Position numbers and translations under genes: made by a program | In this document: positions 55,801-63,389 of the stretch, one piece after another | How positions within the stretch are numbered: the first letter of the stretch is position 1 | Layout of the letters: every line of letters begins with the position of its first letter | Notes under the pieces: generated by a model | What the model saw: only the letters and a program-made list of their open reading frames with translations | The model's database searches: none | What the model was told of the DNA's origin: nothing | Origin: an uncultured Alistipes sp. | GTDB lineage: Bacteria > Bacteroidota > Bacteroidia > Bacteroidales > Rikenellaceae | DNA length: 64,000 bases | Assembly: GCA_900544265.1 (NCBI GenBank) | Contig: UQUQ01000004.1 | Coordinates: forward strand, 1 to 64,000 | Direction: 5' to 3'

Positions 55801-57051
55801 TACGACATCCCGGCCTGGCAGAAGGTACACAACATCCCCGACGAGGAGCTCTGGGGTGAGCGCATGAAGCTCAAGAACCGCCTCGTCAAGCATATCCGCA
55901 AACGCTACAGCGATCCCAAGCAGGTGCGTCTCGACTCGCCGCGCCAGATGCTGCAGATCATCGAGGGCATCAAGCCCGAGGTGCTGACCATCGGCTTCGC
56001 CCGCCGCTTCGCCACCTACAAGCGCGCCTACCTGCTCTTCACGAACCTCGACCGCCTCTCGGCCATCGTCAACAACAAGGAGCGCCCCGTGCAGTTCATC
56101 TTCGCAGGCAAGGCGCACCCGAACGACAAGCCGGGACAGGACCTCATCAAGCGCATCGTCGAGGTGGCCGCCATGCCGCAGTTCGTAGGCAAGATCATCT
56201 TCCTGCAGAACTACGACATGGAGCTCGCCCGCCGCATGGTCCAGGGCGTGGACGTATGGCTCAACACGCCGACGCGTCCGCTCGAGGCCTCGGGTACGTC
56301 GGGCGAGAAGTGCGTCATGAACGGCGTGATGCAGTTCTCGGTACTCGACGGCTGGTGGGTCGAGGGCTACAAGGAGGGGGCCGGCTGGGCCCTGCCCATG
56401 GAGCGGACCTTCACCGACCAGCACTTCCAGGACGAACTCGACGCCGAGATGATCTACAACACCATCGAGGAGCAGATCGCACCGCTCTACTACCGCCGCA
56501 GCGCCGACGGCATTCCGCACGAGTGGGTGGCTTCGATCAAGAAGTGCGTGGCCGACATCGCCGCGAACTTCACGATGAACCGCCAGCTGATCGACTACGA
56601 AAACCGCTTCTACAACAAGCTCGCCGCACGCAAGCACCGCATCGTCGAGGGCGGCTACAAGCTGGCCCGCGAGATCGCCGCCTGGAAGCGCAAGGTTTCG
56701 GCCGCATGGGACCAGGTGCGCGTCGTCGACGTGCAGCGCGTGACGATCAACAAGGAGGCCGTCTACGTGGGTGAGAAATACCACTTCGAGGTGAAGCTCG
56801 ATGTGGCCAACCTGCAGCCCGAGGACATCGGCGTCGAGATGGTCATCGCCCAGCAGATCGTCGGCGGACAGAGCGTCAACGTCATCCGCACGATCCAGCT
56901 CGAACGCGTCAAGACGGAGGGCAGTCTGGTGACCTACACGCTGGACTACACGCCCGACGAGACCGGTACGTTCGACGTGGCGCTGCGTGTCTACCCGAGC
57001 AACCCGAATCTGCCGCACCGCATGGACTTCGCCCTCGTGAAATGGGCATAA
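52801..57051 (+). CDS. glycogen synthase (GT3-like) - alpha-glucan phosphorylase (GT35) fusion
   Basis: A 1416-residue two-enzyme protein. Residues 1 to about 550 are a eukaryote-type GT3 glycogen synthase: FEVSWEVCNKVGGIHTVIST at the start and the catalytic E-x7-E at Glu438 and Glu446 (YYEPWGYTPLE). Residues about 575-1310 are a GT35 alpha-glucan phosphorylase: YFSMEYGLHSSLKIYSGGLG, CNEGHAAF and the PLP-binding Lys1170 (SGTSGEKCVMNG). The remaining roughly 100 residues resemble a beta-sandwich. One chain thus combines chain extension with phosphorolysis. It heads the locus with debranching enzyme, GT4 and GH57. The nucleotide-sugar donor (UDP- or ADP-glucose) is unknown. Confidence 0.92.
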   Translation: MSNAKLSPDFLFEVSWEVCNKVGGIHTVISTKTQTAIRKFGERYILLGPDLSHEGVNPEFQEDPNLLKAWRQNVYNEGIRIRVGRWKIKGEPMVILVDFSSLIPRKDEILKSLWESYHVDSISGQWDYIEPVLFGWAAGKVIASYVDTFCTATEKVAAHFHEWMTAAGGLYLRLHAPYVATVFTTHATIMGRCIAGNRLPLYNDLSKFNADELARQFNVTAKHSIEKMAATYHDEFLTVSDITASECKYLLGREVDGVTPNGFENDFVWSGDEYVAKRAEARRAMISVAEACLGRKFATDPLIIGTSGRYEFHNKGLDVFIESLKQLAASDRLQREVLAYITVPAGNRGPRVDLQAHLADPSKPIDDSQYKYSTHYLENQTWDPIVNALAGSVLTTADSKVKVIFVPTYLNKSDGIFNKDYYELLVGMDVTVFPSYYEPWGYTPLESVAFSVPTITTTLAGFGLWVSKQRTHTGVEIIRRDDYNDKEAEQQIADALLRFSLLDEKHVNEARVSAYEIAETALWEHLYKAYEDAYSDAIESSIVRTNRAVLDDGGAKTEQINFVRQQLFVEKPNWNRMMVDKTLPKRLHALEELSRNLWWCWNPGARDLFENIDPTLWTECERNPIVFLDKLSVERLKELEHDDVFLAQLDGVYAQFRDYMNEKPDPKATSITYFSMEYGLHSSLKIYSGGLGILAGDYLKEASDKNVPMTAVGLLYRYGYFTQRLSAQGAQEATYEAQNFFKLPISPVRDEAGGWVTVTIAFPGRTLSARVWKCQVGRTDLYLLDADYEDNLEEDRQITHYLYGGDWENRLKQEILLGIGGIRALRKLGIKHDVYHCNEGHAAFIGIERIRELVNHKKLSFSEALEVIRSSSLFTTHTPVPAGHDAFPESMIRQYMSHYPDVLGITWEQYINLGKTNPNDPNEKFSMSVLACNLSQEVNGVSWLHGEVSKEILGNMWPGYFKNELHIGYVTNGVHFPTWIATSLRRLYARYFPEGFEGHVYDIPAWQKVHNIPDEELWGERMKLKNRLVKHIRKRYSDPKQVRLDSPRQMLQIIEGIKPEVLTIGFARRFATYKRAYLLFTNLDRLSAIVNNKERPVQFIFAGKAHPNDKPGQDLIKRIVEVAAMPQFVGKIIFLQNYDMELARRMVQGVDVWLNTPTRPLEASGTSGEKCVMNGVMQFSVLDGWWVEGYKEGAGWALPMERTFTDQHFQDELDAEMIYNTIEEQIAPLYYRRSADGIPHEWVASIKKCVADIAANFTMNRQLIDYENRFYNKLAARKHRIVEGGYKLAREIAAWKRKVSAAWDQVRVVDVQRVTINKEAVYVGEKYHFEVKLDVANLQPEDIGVEMVIAQQIVGGQSVNVIRTIQLERVKTEGSLVTYTLDYTPDETGTFDVALRVYPSNPNLPHRMDFALVKWA

Positions 57052-57141
57052 CGGACTCCGGACGGTGGAAAAAAGTGGCAGAAGAGGATAAAAAAGGTAT
57101 TGATTTTCAAAAAATCCGTTTTCGGAAAGCGAAATTTTCAA

Positions 57142-57149
57142 TATCTTTA
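57142..57149 (+). promoter_or_regulatory. -7-like box (TATCTTTA) upstream of the debranching enzyme
   Basis: A near match to TAnnTTTG, 26 bp before the debranching-enzyme start. It suggests that this gene can be transcribed separately from the fusion gene 124 bp upstream. Confidence 0.4.
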
Positions 57150-57175
57150 TAGAGCGAACCGTAAAAACAAAAAAT

Positions 57176-59266
57176 ATGTCAGCACTAACTTTCGAGAAAA
57201 GCGAATTGAGCAACCTCGAGTATTCGCTCCAGCGTGAGATGCTCGCCACGGACCGCATCGGCGGTTACATGAGCACCACCATCGTCTGCTGCAATACCCG
57301 CCGTTACCACGGACTGATCGTCGCCCCGATCGACGAGAGCGACAAGACCTACGTCCTGCTCTCGTCGCTCGACGAGACCATCATCCAGCATGACCAGGCG
57401 TTCAACCTGGCCCTGCACCGCTTCCCGGGCGTCTACGAACCCCGCGGGCACAAGTACATCACCGACTTCGAGTATACGCCGACCCCCACGATCACCTACC
57501 GCGTGGGCGGCGTCATCCTCCGCAAGGAGATGCTCTGGATCCACAAGCGCACGCAGCTGATGATCCGCTACACGCTCGTGGACGCCCACTCGGAGACGAA
57601 ACTGCGCCTGCGCCCGTTCCTCGCCTTCCGCGACAAGCACGAACTCACGCACGCCAACATGGAGGCCTGCGGCCACTCCTACCCCGCCGTCAACGGCGTG
57701 AAGTGCCGCCTCTACGAGTCGTTCCCGTGGCTCTACCTCCAGACGAGCAAGCCCGGAACGGAGTTCGTCCCCGCCCCCGACTGGTACTACAACTTCGAGT
57801 ACCTGCAGGACATCGCCCGCGGATACGACGGCCACGAGGACCTCATGACCACGGGATACTTTGAAACCGAACTCAAGAAGGGCGAGAGCATCATCTTCTC
57901 GGCATCGCTCGACGAGATGGGCTCGACGAAGACCATCGAGGAGGTATACGCCGCCTCGATCGCCCGCCGCACGCACAAGGTCGACTTCCACAGCTGCCTC
58001 GAGCACTCGGCCCGCCAGTTCCTGATCCGCCGTCCGGGCAACCGCACGGAGGTGATCTCGGGCTATCCGTGGCACGGCGTCTCGACGCGCCAGGCCCTCG
58101 TCGCCCTGCCGGGCATCACGATCCTCCAGAACCACAAGGAGGACTGCATCGACGCGCTCGACACGCTCGTGCGCGACATGAAGGAGGGCATGTTTGCGGG
58201 CGACGGCTCGGCCGCCGTGGCGGCGGACGCCCCGCTGTGGTTCTTCTGGACGCTGCAGGAGCTCGAAAAGGAGATCGGCGGCAAGGCCGTCTGGGAGCGC
58301 TACGCAACGGCCATGAAGGGCATTCTGGAGAACTACCGCAAGGGGGTTGCCGGGCGCGTGATCCTCAACGACAACGGGCTCGTGTGGGCCTCGGCCGACC
58401 AGCCCCTCACGTGGATGGATTCGGTGATCGACGGCGTGGCCGTCACGCCGCGCAACGGCTACCAGGTCGAGGTCAACGCACTCTGGTACAACGCCGTATG
58501 CTACGCCCTCGAACTGGCCGCAGCCAACGGCGACAAGGACTTCGTCAAGGAGTGGAAGGAGCTGCCCGAGCGCACGAAGGCGTCGTTCAACGAGCTCTTC
58601 CGCCTGCCGGAGGGCTATCTGGCCGACTACGTGGGTGAAAACGGCCCCGACAAGTCGATCCGCCCGAACATGATCATCGCCTGCGGTCTGAAGTACAAGA
58701 TGCTCGACACGGAGACCCAGCTCGAAGTGATCCGCACGGTGCGCCAGCACCTGCTCACCCCGCGCGGCCTGCGCACGCTCTCGCCGCGCAACCCGCTCTA
58801 CCGGGGCACGCAGGTCGGTACGCCCGCCGAGCGCGACTTCGCCGGCAAGAACGGCTCGGTATGGCCCTGGCTGCTGATGTTCTACGTCCGCGCCTGCTTC
58901 GACATCGACGGAGACCGCTTCCGTCCGCAGGCCGAGGAGATGCTCGACAACTTCAACGAGGACATCCAGAGCTACGGCATCGGCTCGATTGCCGAGCTCT
59001 TCGACGCCGATCCTCCCTTCTCGCCCCGCGGCGCCATTTCGCAGGCCTGGAGCGTAGCCGCCGTGCTGGACATCTGGCACCTCGCACACGAGCACAAGGC
59101 CGCGGAGAAGCCCGCCCGGGCTCCCCGGAAGAGTGCCGCAGGAAAGAGCGCCGAGAAGAAGGCCGCAACGGCAACGGAGAAGAAGAGCACGGAGAAGAAG
59201 CCCGCAACGGCTGCGGAGAAGAAGCCCGCCGCACGGCGCACCGTCAGAAAAACGGAGAAGAAATAA
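57176..59266 (+). CDS. glycogen debranching enzyme (GH133-type) with a Lys/Ala-rich C-terminal tail
   Basis: A 696-residue protein. The N-terminal domain (MLATDRIGGYMSTTIVCCNTRRYHGLIVAP) and the C-terminal (alpha/alpha)6 glucosidase domain (YQVEVNALWYNAVCYALEL) match the amylo-alpha-1,6-glucosidase family, which removes branch stubs in glycogen. The structured part ends near residue 638. Residues 641-696 are almost only Lys, Ala, Glu, Thr and Pro in AEKKA-like repeats (KSAEKKAATATEKKSTEKKP), ending RTVRKTEKK. This resembles histone-H1-like tails and is not expected in the family. It may bind polyanions or other proteins. Part of the glycogen operon. Confidence 0.92.
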   Translation: MSALTFEKSELSNLEYSLQREMLATDRIGGYMSTTIVCCNTRRYHGLIVAPIDESDKTYVLLSSLDETIIQHDQAFNLALHRFPGVYEPRGHKYITDFEYTPTPTITYRVGGVILRKEMLWIHKRTQLMIRYTLVDAHSETKLRLRPFLAFRDKHELTHANMEACGHSYPAVNGVKCRLYESFPWLYLQTSKPGTEFVPAPDWYYNFEYLQDIARGYDGHEDLMTTGYFETELKKGESIIFSASLDEMGSTKTIEEVYAASIARRTHKVDFHSCLEHSARQFLIRRPGNRTEVISGYPWHGVSTRQALVALPGITILQNHKEDCIDALDTLVRDMKEGMFAGDGSAAVAADAPLWFFWTLQELEKEIGGKAVWERYATAMKGILENYRKGVAGRVILNDNGLVWASADQPLTWMDSVIDGVAVTPRNGYQVEVNALWYNAVCYALELAAANGDKDFVKEWKELPERTKASFNELFRLPEGYLADYVGENGPDKSIRPNMIIACGLKYKMLDTETQLEVIRTVRQHLLTPRGLRTLSPRNPLYRGTQVGTPAERDFAGKNGSVWPWLLMFYVRACFDIDGDRFRPQAEEMLDNFNEDIQSYGIGSIAELFDADPPFSPRGAISQAWSVAAVLDIWHLAHEHKAAEKPARAPRKSAAGKSAEKKAATATEKKSTEKKPATAAEKKPAARRTVRKTEKK

Positions 59267-59439
59267 GAGGACAAGTCCGACGTCCGCACGCAATCGGAGA
59301 GAATCGGGAGAGGCGCGGTCCGCAGGGACCTGCCTCCGAGCGGGTGGTACGGGACGCGAGACGGCTCGAAGCCGGGAGAAACGCCCCACGCGTACAGGCG
59401 AAGAACGAAGAAACAGTTAAAATTTAGAGGAGATAAATT

Positions 59440-60753
59440 ATGAGAGTTTTAATGTTCGGTTGGGAGTTTCCGCCCCACATCGCGGGTGGCCTGGGAACGG
59501 CATGCTACGGCATGACGCGGGGTCTGGCCCGCAACGGCGTCGACGTGACGTTCGTGGTTCCGCACGCCTACGGCGACGAGGACCAGCGCTTCATCCATGT
59601 GGTCAACGCCAGCGACGTGGAGGCGCTCTACGGCTCGACCGGCAGCGGAGCGGACGACGTGCTGGAGAAGATGTCGTTCATCCACATCGATTCCAACATG
59701 GTGCCCTACATCTCGCCCGAAGAGTACGAGAGCTACCATGAGCAGTATGTCAAGACGGGACAGAAGACCTGGTCGACGACCGACGCCTGGAAGCAGCGCT
59801 ACACCTTCTCGGGCAAATACGGCGCCAACCTCATGGAGGAGGTGGCCCGCTATGCGGTGGTCGCAGCCCAGGTGGCCCGCGACCTGGAGGGGCAGTTCGA
59901 CGTGATCCACGCCCACGACTGGCTCACCTACTACGCCGGCATCGCCGCCAAGCGCGTCTCGGGCAAGCCGCTCGTCGTGCACATGCACGCCACGGAGTAC
60001 GACCGCAGCGGCGAGCACATCAACACGCAGGTCTACGCCATCGAGCGGGCCGGCATGATGGCCGCCGACCGGGTGATCGCCGTGTCGAACCTCACGCGCA
60101 ACATAGTCATCAACAAGTACGGCATCGCCCCCGAGAAGGTCGTCACGGTGCACAACGCCGTGCGCTTCGCCGAGAACTCGACCGAGGCGCCCGAGCGCGG
60201 CGTGAAGGACAAGATCGTCACCTTTCTGGGCCGCATCACCTACCAGAAGGGGCCCGACTACTTCGTCGAGGCGGCCGCCAAGGTGCTCAAGCGCGTGCCC
60301 AATGTCCGCTTCGTGATGGCCGGTTCGGGCGACATGATGAACCACATCGTCCGCCGCGTGGCCCGGCTGGGCATCGCCGACCGCTTCCACTTCACGGGAT
60401 TCCTCCGCGGCGAGGACGTGCACAAGATGTTCCAGCTCTCGGACGTCTACGTCATGCCGTCGGTTTCGGAGCCCTTCGGCATCTCGCCCCTCGAGGCCAT
60501 GCGCTCGAACGTCCCGGTCATCATCTCCAAGCAGAGCGGCGTGGCCGAAGTGCTGGACTACGCCGTGAAGGTGGACTACTGGGATGTCGACGCCCTTGCC
60601 GACTCGATCTACGCCCTGATCACCTACCCGGCCCTCGCCCGCATGTTCGCCGCCAAGGGTCTCGAGGAGGTCACCAACCTCAAGTGGAACGACGCCGCAG
60701 CCAAGATCAAGAGCGTTTATGAAGCCGCAATCGAAGAAAACAAGAAACACTAA
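59440..60753 (+). CDS. GT4-family glycosyltransferase of the glycogen locus
   Basis: A 437-residue GT-B glycosyltransferase. The N-terminus (MRVLMFGWEFPPHIAGGLGT) contains the glycogen-synthase-like substrate loop. The middle has the HAHDWLTYYAG strand, and the C-terminal half holds the GT4 E-x7-E region (SEPFGISPLEAMRSNVPVI). Such genes sit between debranching enzyme and GH57 genes in Bacteroidales glycogen clusters and may prime or extend glucan using a sugar nucleotide. It starts 173 bp after the debranching enzyme and 14 bp before the GH57 gene. The exact acceptor is not known. Confidence 0.9.
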   Translation: MRVLMFGWEFPPHIAGGLGTACYGMTRGLARNGVDVTFVVPHAYGDEDQRFIHVVNASDVEALYGSTGSGADDVLEKMSFIHIDSNMVPYISPEEYESYHEQYVKTGQKTWSTTDAWKQRYTFSGKYGANLMEEVARYAVVAAQVARDLEGQFDVIHAHDWLTYYAGIAAKRVSGKPLVVHMHATEYDRSGEHINTQVYAIERAGMMAADRVIAVSNLTRNIVINKYGIAPEKVVTVHNAVRFAENSTEAPERGVKDKIVTFLGRITYQKGPDYFVEAAAKVLKRVPNVRFVMAGSGDMMNHIVRRVARLGIADRFHFTGFLRGEDVHKMFQLSDVYVMPSVSEPFGISPLEAMRSNVPVIISKQSGVAEVLDYAVKVDYWDVDALADSIYALITYPALARMFAAKGLEEVTNLKWNDAAAKIKSVYEAAIEENKKH

Positions 60754-60767
60754 AATAAACTGACCTT

Positions 60768-61979
60768 ATGAAAACCGTCTGCTTATACTTTCAGGTACAC
60801 CAGCCCTGGCGTCTGAAGAAATACCGCTTCTTCAACATGGGCAAGGACCACAACTACCTGGACGACCTGCTCAACCGCTCGATCATGCAGAAGGTCGCCC
60901 GGCAGTGCTACCTGCCGATGAACGCCCTGCTGCTGAAACTCATCAAGGAGAACAAGGGCAAGTTCCGCTGCACGTTCTCGATCACCGGCACGGCCGTCGA
61001 GCAGTTCCGCGCCTTCGCACCCGAGGTGCTCGACTCGTTCAAGGAGCTCGCCGCCACGGGATGCGTGGAGTTCCTGGCCGAGACCTACTCGCACTCGCTC
61101 GCCTCGCTCGCCTCGAAGGAGGACTTCACCGAGCAGGTGAAGCTCCACATGGCTATGCTCAAGAAGGAGTTCGGCGTGAAGCCCACCGCCTTCCGCAACA
61201 CGGAGCTCATCTACTCGGACGAGATCGGCGAAATGGTCGCCGGCATGGGCTTCCGCACGATGCTGGCCGAGGGAGCCAAGCACGTGCTGGGCTGGAAGTC
61301 GCCCAACTACGTCTACGCCAACGCCATCGACCAGAAGCTGCTGCTGCTGCTGCGCAACTACAAGCTCTCGGACGACATTGCGTTCCGCTTCTCGGACAAG
61401 AACTGGGACCAGTGGCCGCTGACGCCCGACAAGTACGTGTCGTGGCTTGCGTCGGAGGATACCCCGGGTGAGGTCATCAACCTCTTCATGGACTACGAGA
61501 CCTTCGGCGAGCACCAGGGTGCCGAAACGGGCATCTTCGAGTTCATGCGGGCGCTGCCGAAGGCGATCCTCGCCAAGAAGAGCGGCCTGGAGTTCGCCAC
61601 GGTGAGCGAAACGGCCAAGAAGCACCAGCCCGTCTCGGTGCTGCACTGCCCGCACGTGATGTCGTGGGCCGACGAGGAGCGCGACGTGACGGCATGGCTC
61701 GGCAACGAGCTGCAGAACGAGGCCTTCTCGAAGCTCTACGCACAGAAGGAGAAGGTCAAGGCCCTCAAGAGCCCCGATTTCGACTACGTGTGGAGCTTCA
61801 TGCAGACCTCGGACCACTTCTACTACATGGCGACGAAGTGGCTCTCGGACGGCGACGTGCACTCCTACTTCAACCCCTACGATTCGGCCTACGACGCCTT
61901 CATCAACTACATGAACGTCCTCTCGGATTTCATCATCGAGCTGGACAAGGCCGTAGCCGCCAAGGCCGCCCGCAAATAG
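60768..61979 (+). CDS. GH57-family alpha-amylase/4-alpha-glucanotransferase-like enzyme
   Basis: A 403-residue cytosolic GH57 protein. The start (MKTVCLYFQVHQPWRLKKYRF) has the conserved HQP. The nucleophile is Glu146 (FRNTELIYS) and the acid/base is Asp242 (LFMDYETFGEH). The C-terminal helical part (YDAFINYMNVLSDFIIEL) completes the catalytic core. It could hydrolyse or transfer alpha-1,4-glucan, or branch glucan; the sequence does not decide which. It lies 14 bp after GT4, so both are co-transcribed, and is followed by the strong terminator at 62004-62041 that closes the locus. Confidence 0.92.
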   Translation: MKTVCLYFQVHQPWRLKKYRFFNMGKDHNYLDDLLNRSIMQKVARQCYLPMNALLLKLIKENKGKFRCTFSITGTAVEQFRAFAPEVLDSFKELAATGCVEFLAETYSHSLASLASKEDFTEQVKLHMAMLKKEFGVKPTAFRNTELIYSDEIGEMVAGMGFRTMLAEGAKHVLGWKSPNYVYANAIDQKLLLLLRNYKLSDDIAFRFSDKNWDQWPLTPDKYVSWLASEDTPGEVINLFMDYETFGEHQGAETGIFEFMRALPKAILAKKSGLEFATVSETAKKHQPVSVLHCPHVMSWADEERDVTAWLGNELQNEAFSKLYAQKEKVKALKSPDFDYVWSFMQTSDHFYYMATKWLSDGDVHSYFNPYDSAYDAFINYMNVLSDFIIELDKAVAAKAARK

Positions 61980-62003
61980 GACGGACCGCGGTCGTCAATC
62001 GCG

Positions 62004-62041
62004 AAAACCGGACCATCCTTTTCGGAAGGTCCGGTTTTTTC
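62004..62041 (+). terminator. intrinsic terminator of the glycogen locus
   Basis: AAAACCGGACC pairs with GGTCCGGTTTT, then more T. It lies 24 bp after the GH57 stop. Confidence 0.9.
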
Positions 62042-62211
62042 TTTCCCGTTCCGCCCAAAACGCGAAGCCCAACTCCCCGGCGGAACGGAGACGTCTCCCG
62101 AGCGGGGGAGGGTAAACTTCCGGCAGAGCGAACGCAGTTTCCGTACAGAACGGGCCAGCACCCCGGGCGGAGCGGATGCCGCATTCGGAAAGGACAACCG
62201 CCAGAGCGGAC

Positions 62212-62577
62212 CTATTGCCGTGCCCGCTCCTCGAGGATTGCCTCCTTGTGCTGCTGAGCCCACTCCACAAGAGAAAAGAGGTGCGGCAACAGGCTCTCAC
62301 CGCGCGGCGAGAGGCGGTACTCGACACGCGGCGGCACCTCGGCGAAGAGCTCGCGGCGGACCAGGCCGTCGCGCTCGAGCGAGCGCAGGGTCACCGTCAG
62401 CATCCGCTGCGAGATGTCGCCGATCGTCCGCCGGATCTCGTTGAAGCGCATGACGCCGTTGGCGTGCAGCGTCATCAGCACAAGCATCGACCACTTGTCG
62501 CCGAGACGGGCCAGCACGTCGCGGACCGGGCAGCTGCCCGTCGGATGAAAATTCGTCCAATTTTTTTCAGATTCCAT
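62212..62577 (-). CDS. HxlR-family transcriptional regulator
   Basis: A 121-residue winged-helix regulator. The HxlR layout is clear: a Cys near the N-terminus ([24 protein letters not shown]), then [33 protein letters not shown], covering the recognition helix and wing. It usually acts as a dimer sensing oxidants, aldehydes or metabolites through the conserved cysteine. The gene is divergent from the DJ-1/PfpI gene, and the shared 151-bp region contains a palindrome at 62659-62681 that overlaps the neighbour's promoter. It probably represses that gene and itself. Confidence 0.92.
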   Translation of the reverse strand: MESEKNWTNFHPTGSCPVRDVLARLGDKWSMLVLMTLHANGVMRFNEIRRTIGDISQRMLTVTLRSLERDGLVRRELFAEVPPRVEYRLSPRGESLLPHLFSLVEWAQQHKEAILEERARQ

Positions 62578-62658
62578 CTTCGTCGTTTTCAGTAAAGCGT
62601 ACAAAAAGGTAACCGACGCACATTCCGGTGCCTTCTTGCAGGTTCGACCGGAAGGGGC

Positions 62659-62681
62659 TATCTTTGCCGTATACAAAGATA
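62659..62681. promoter_or_regulatory. -7 box in an inverted repeat, candidate HxlR operator
   Basis: TATCTTTG (62659-62666) and its reverse complement CAAAGATA (62674-62681) flank a 7-nt centre. The left arm is also an exact -7 box for the DJ-1/PfpI gene, so a dimeric regulator bound here would block transcription. TTGC near 62637-62640 is a possible -33 element. Confidence 0.6.
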
Positions 62682-62728
62682 ACGAACTTATCCAAAGTAA
62701 CTGTTGTTTCACACAAAAAAACAAGCGT

Positions 62729-63256
62729 ATGGCAAAGAAGGTGGCCGTCGTGGCCGTGAATCCCGTCAACGGGATGGGTCTGTTCCAGTACCTGGAGACA
62801 TTCTACGAACACAAGATTCCCTGCACGCTCTTCGCCGTGGCGGAGACGACGCAGATCAAAACCAACTCGGGCGTGGCGCTGACGGCCGACCGGGTGATCG
62901 CCGACCTGAAGGGGCACGAATCGGAATACGACGCCCTGGTGTTTGCGTGCGGCGACGCCGTTCCCGTCTTTGCGGAGCATGCCGGCGAGGCGTGGAACCG
63001 CGACCTGATGGAGGTGCTCAACCGCTTCGGCGAGAGCGGCAGGCTGATGATCGGCCACTGCGCCGCCGGACTGATGTTCGGATTCGCCGGAACGGCCAAA
63101 GGACGCCGCGTCGCCGTGCACCCGATGGCCCGCGCTGCCGTGCAGGGGCCCGTAGCCACGGAGCATGCGACGGAGGTCGACGGGAACTTCTACACGGCGC
63201 AGGACGAGCACGCCATTCCCGCCCTGATCGACCGGGTCGTCGAGGCGCTCCGATAA
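62729..63256 (+). CDS. DJ-1/PfpI-superfamily protein
   Basis: A 175-residue protein of the DJ-1/PfpI (class I glutamine amidotransferase-like) fold. It starts [15 protein letters not shown], in place of the usual hydrophobic strand and LxxGxE region. The nucleophile elbow is around Cys111 in [12 protein letters not shown]. Family members act as chaperones, glyoxalase-like or deglycase-like stress proteins, or cysteine hydrolases. Divergent from an HxlR regulator and probably controlled by it, suggesting a response to aldehyde or oxidant stress. The start is ATG 62729; a terminator follows at 63281-63317. Confidence 0.82.
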   Translation: MAKKVAVVAVNPVNGMGLFQYLETFYEHKIPCTLFAVAETTQIKTNSGVALTADRVIADLKGHESEYDALVFACGDAVPVFAEHAGEAWNRDLMEVLNRFGESGRLMIGHCAAGLMFGFAGTAKGRRVAVHPMARAAVQGPVATEHATEVDGNFYTAQDEHAIPALIDRVVEALR

Positions 63257-63280
63257 CCGGAGACAAATCCGCCGGCTGCA

Positions 63281-63317
63281 TTCCGGCGCGGCCTGTCTGC
63301 CGCGCCGGAACTTTTTT
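63281..63317 (+). terminator. intrinsic terminator of the DJ-1/PfpI gene
   Basis: TTCCGGCGCGGC pairs with GCCGCGCCGGAA, followed by CTTTTTTG. Confidence 0.92.
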
Positions 63318-63352
63318 GCCCCGTTCATCGAGCGGAATCCGTCGAAAAGGGT

Positions 63353-63360
63353 TATCTTTG
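63353..63360 (+). promoter_or_regulatory. -7 promoter box (TATCTTTG) of the DUF3667 gene
   Basis: An exact TAnnTTTG match 29 bp before the start codon. Confidence 0.65.
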
Positions 63361-63389
63361 CAGGTCACAACCCCCAATCAACCACCCCG

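Noticed and set aside
52789..57258. A 1489-codon antisense open frame across the glycogen synthase-phosphorylase gene
   Set aside because: It is an artefact of strong third-position GC bias on the sense strand; the translated sequence has no recognisable domain and is Val/Asp/Leu/Arg-rich.
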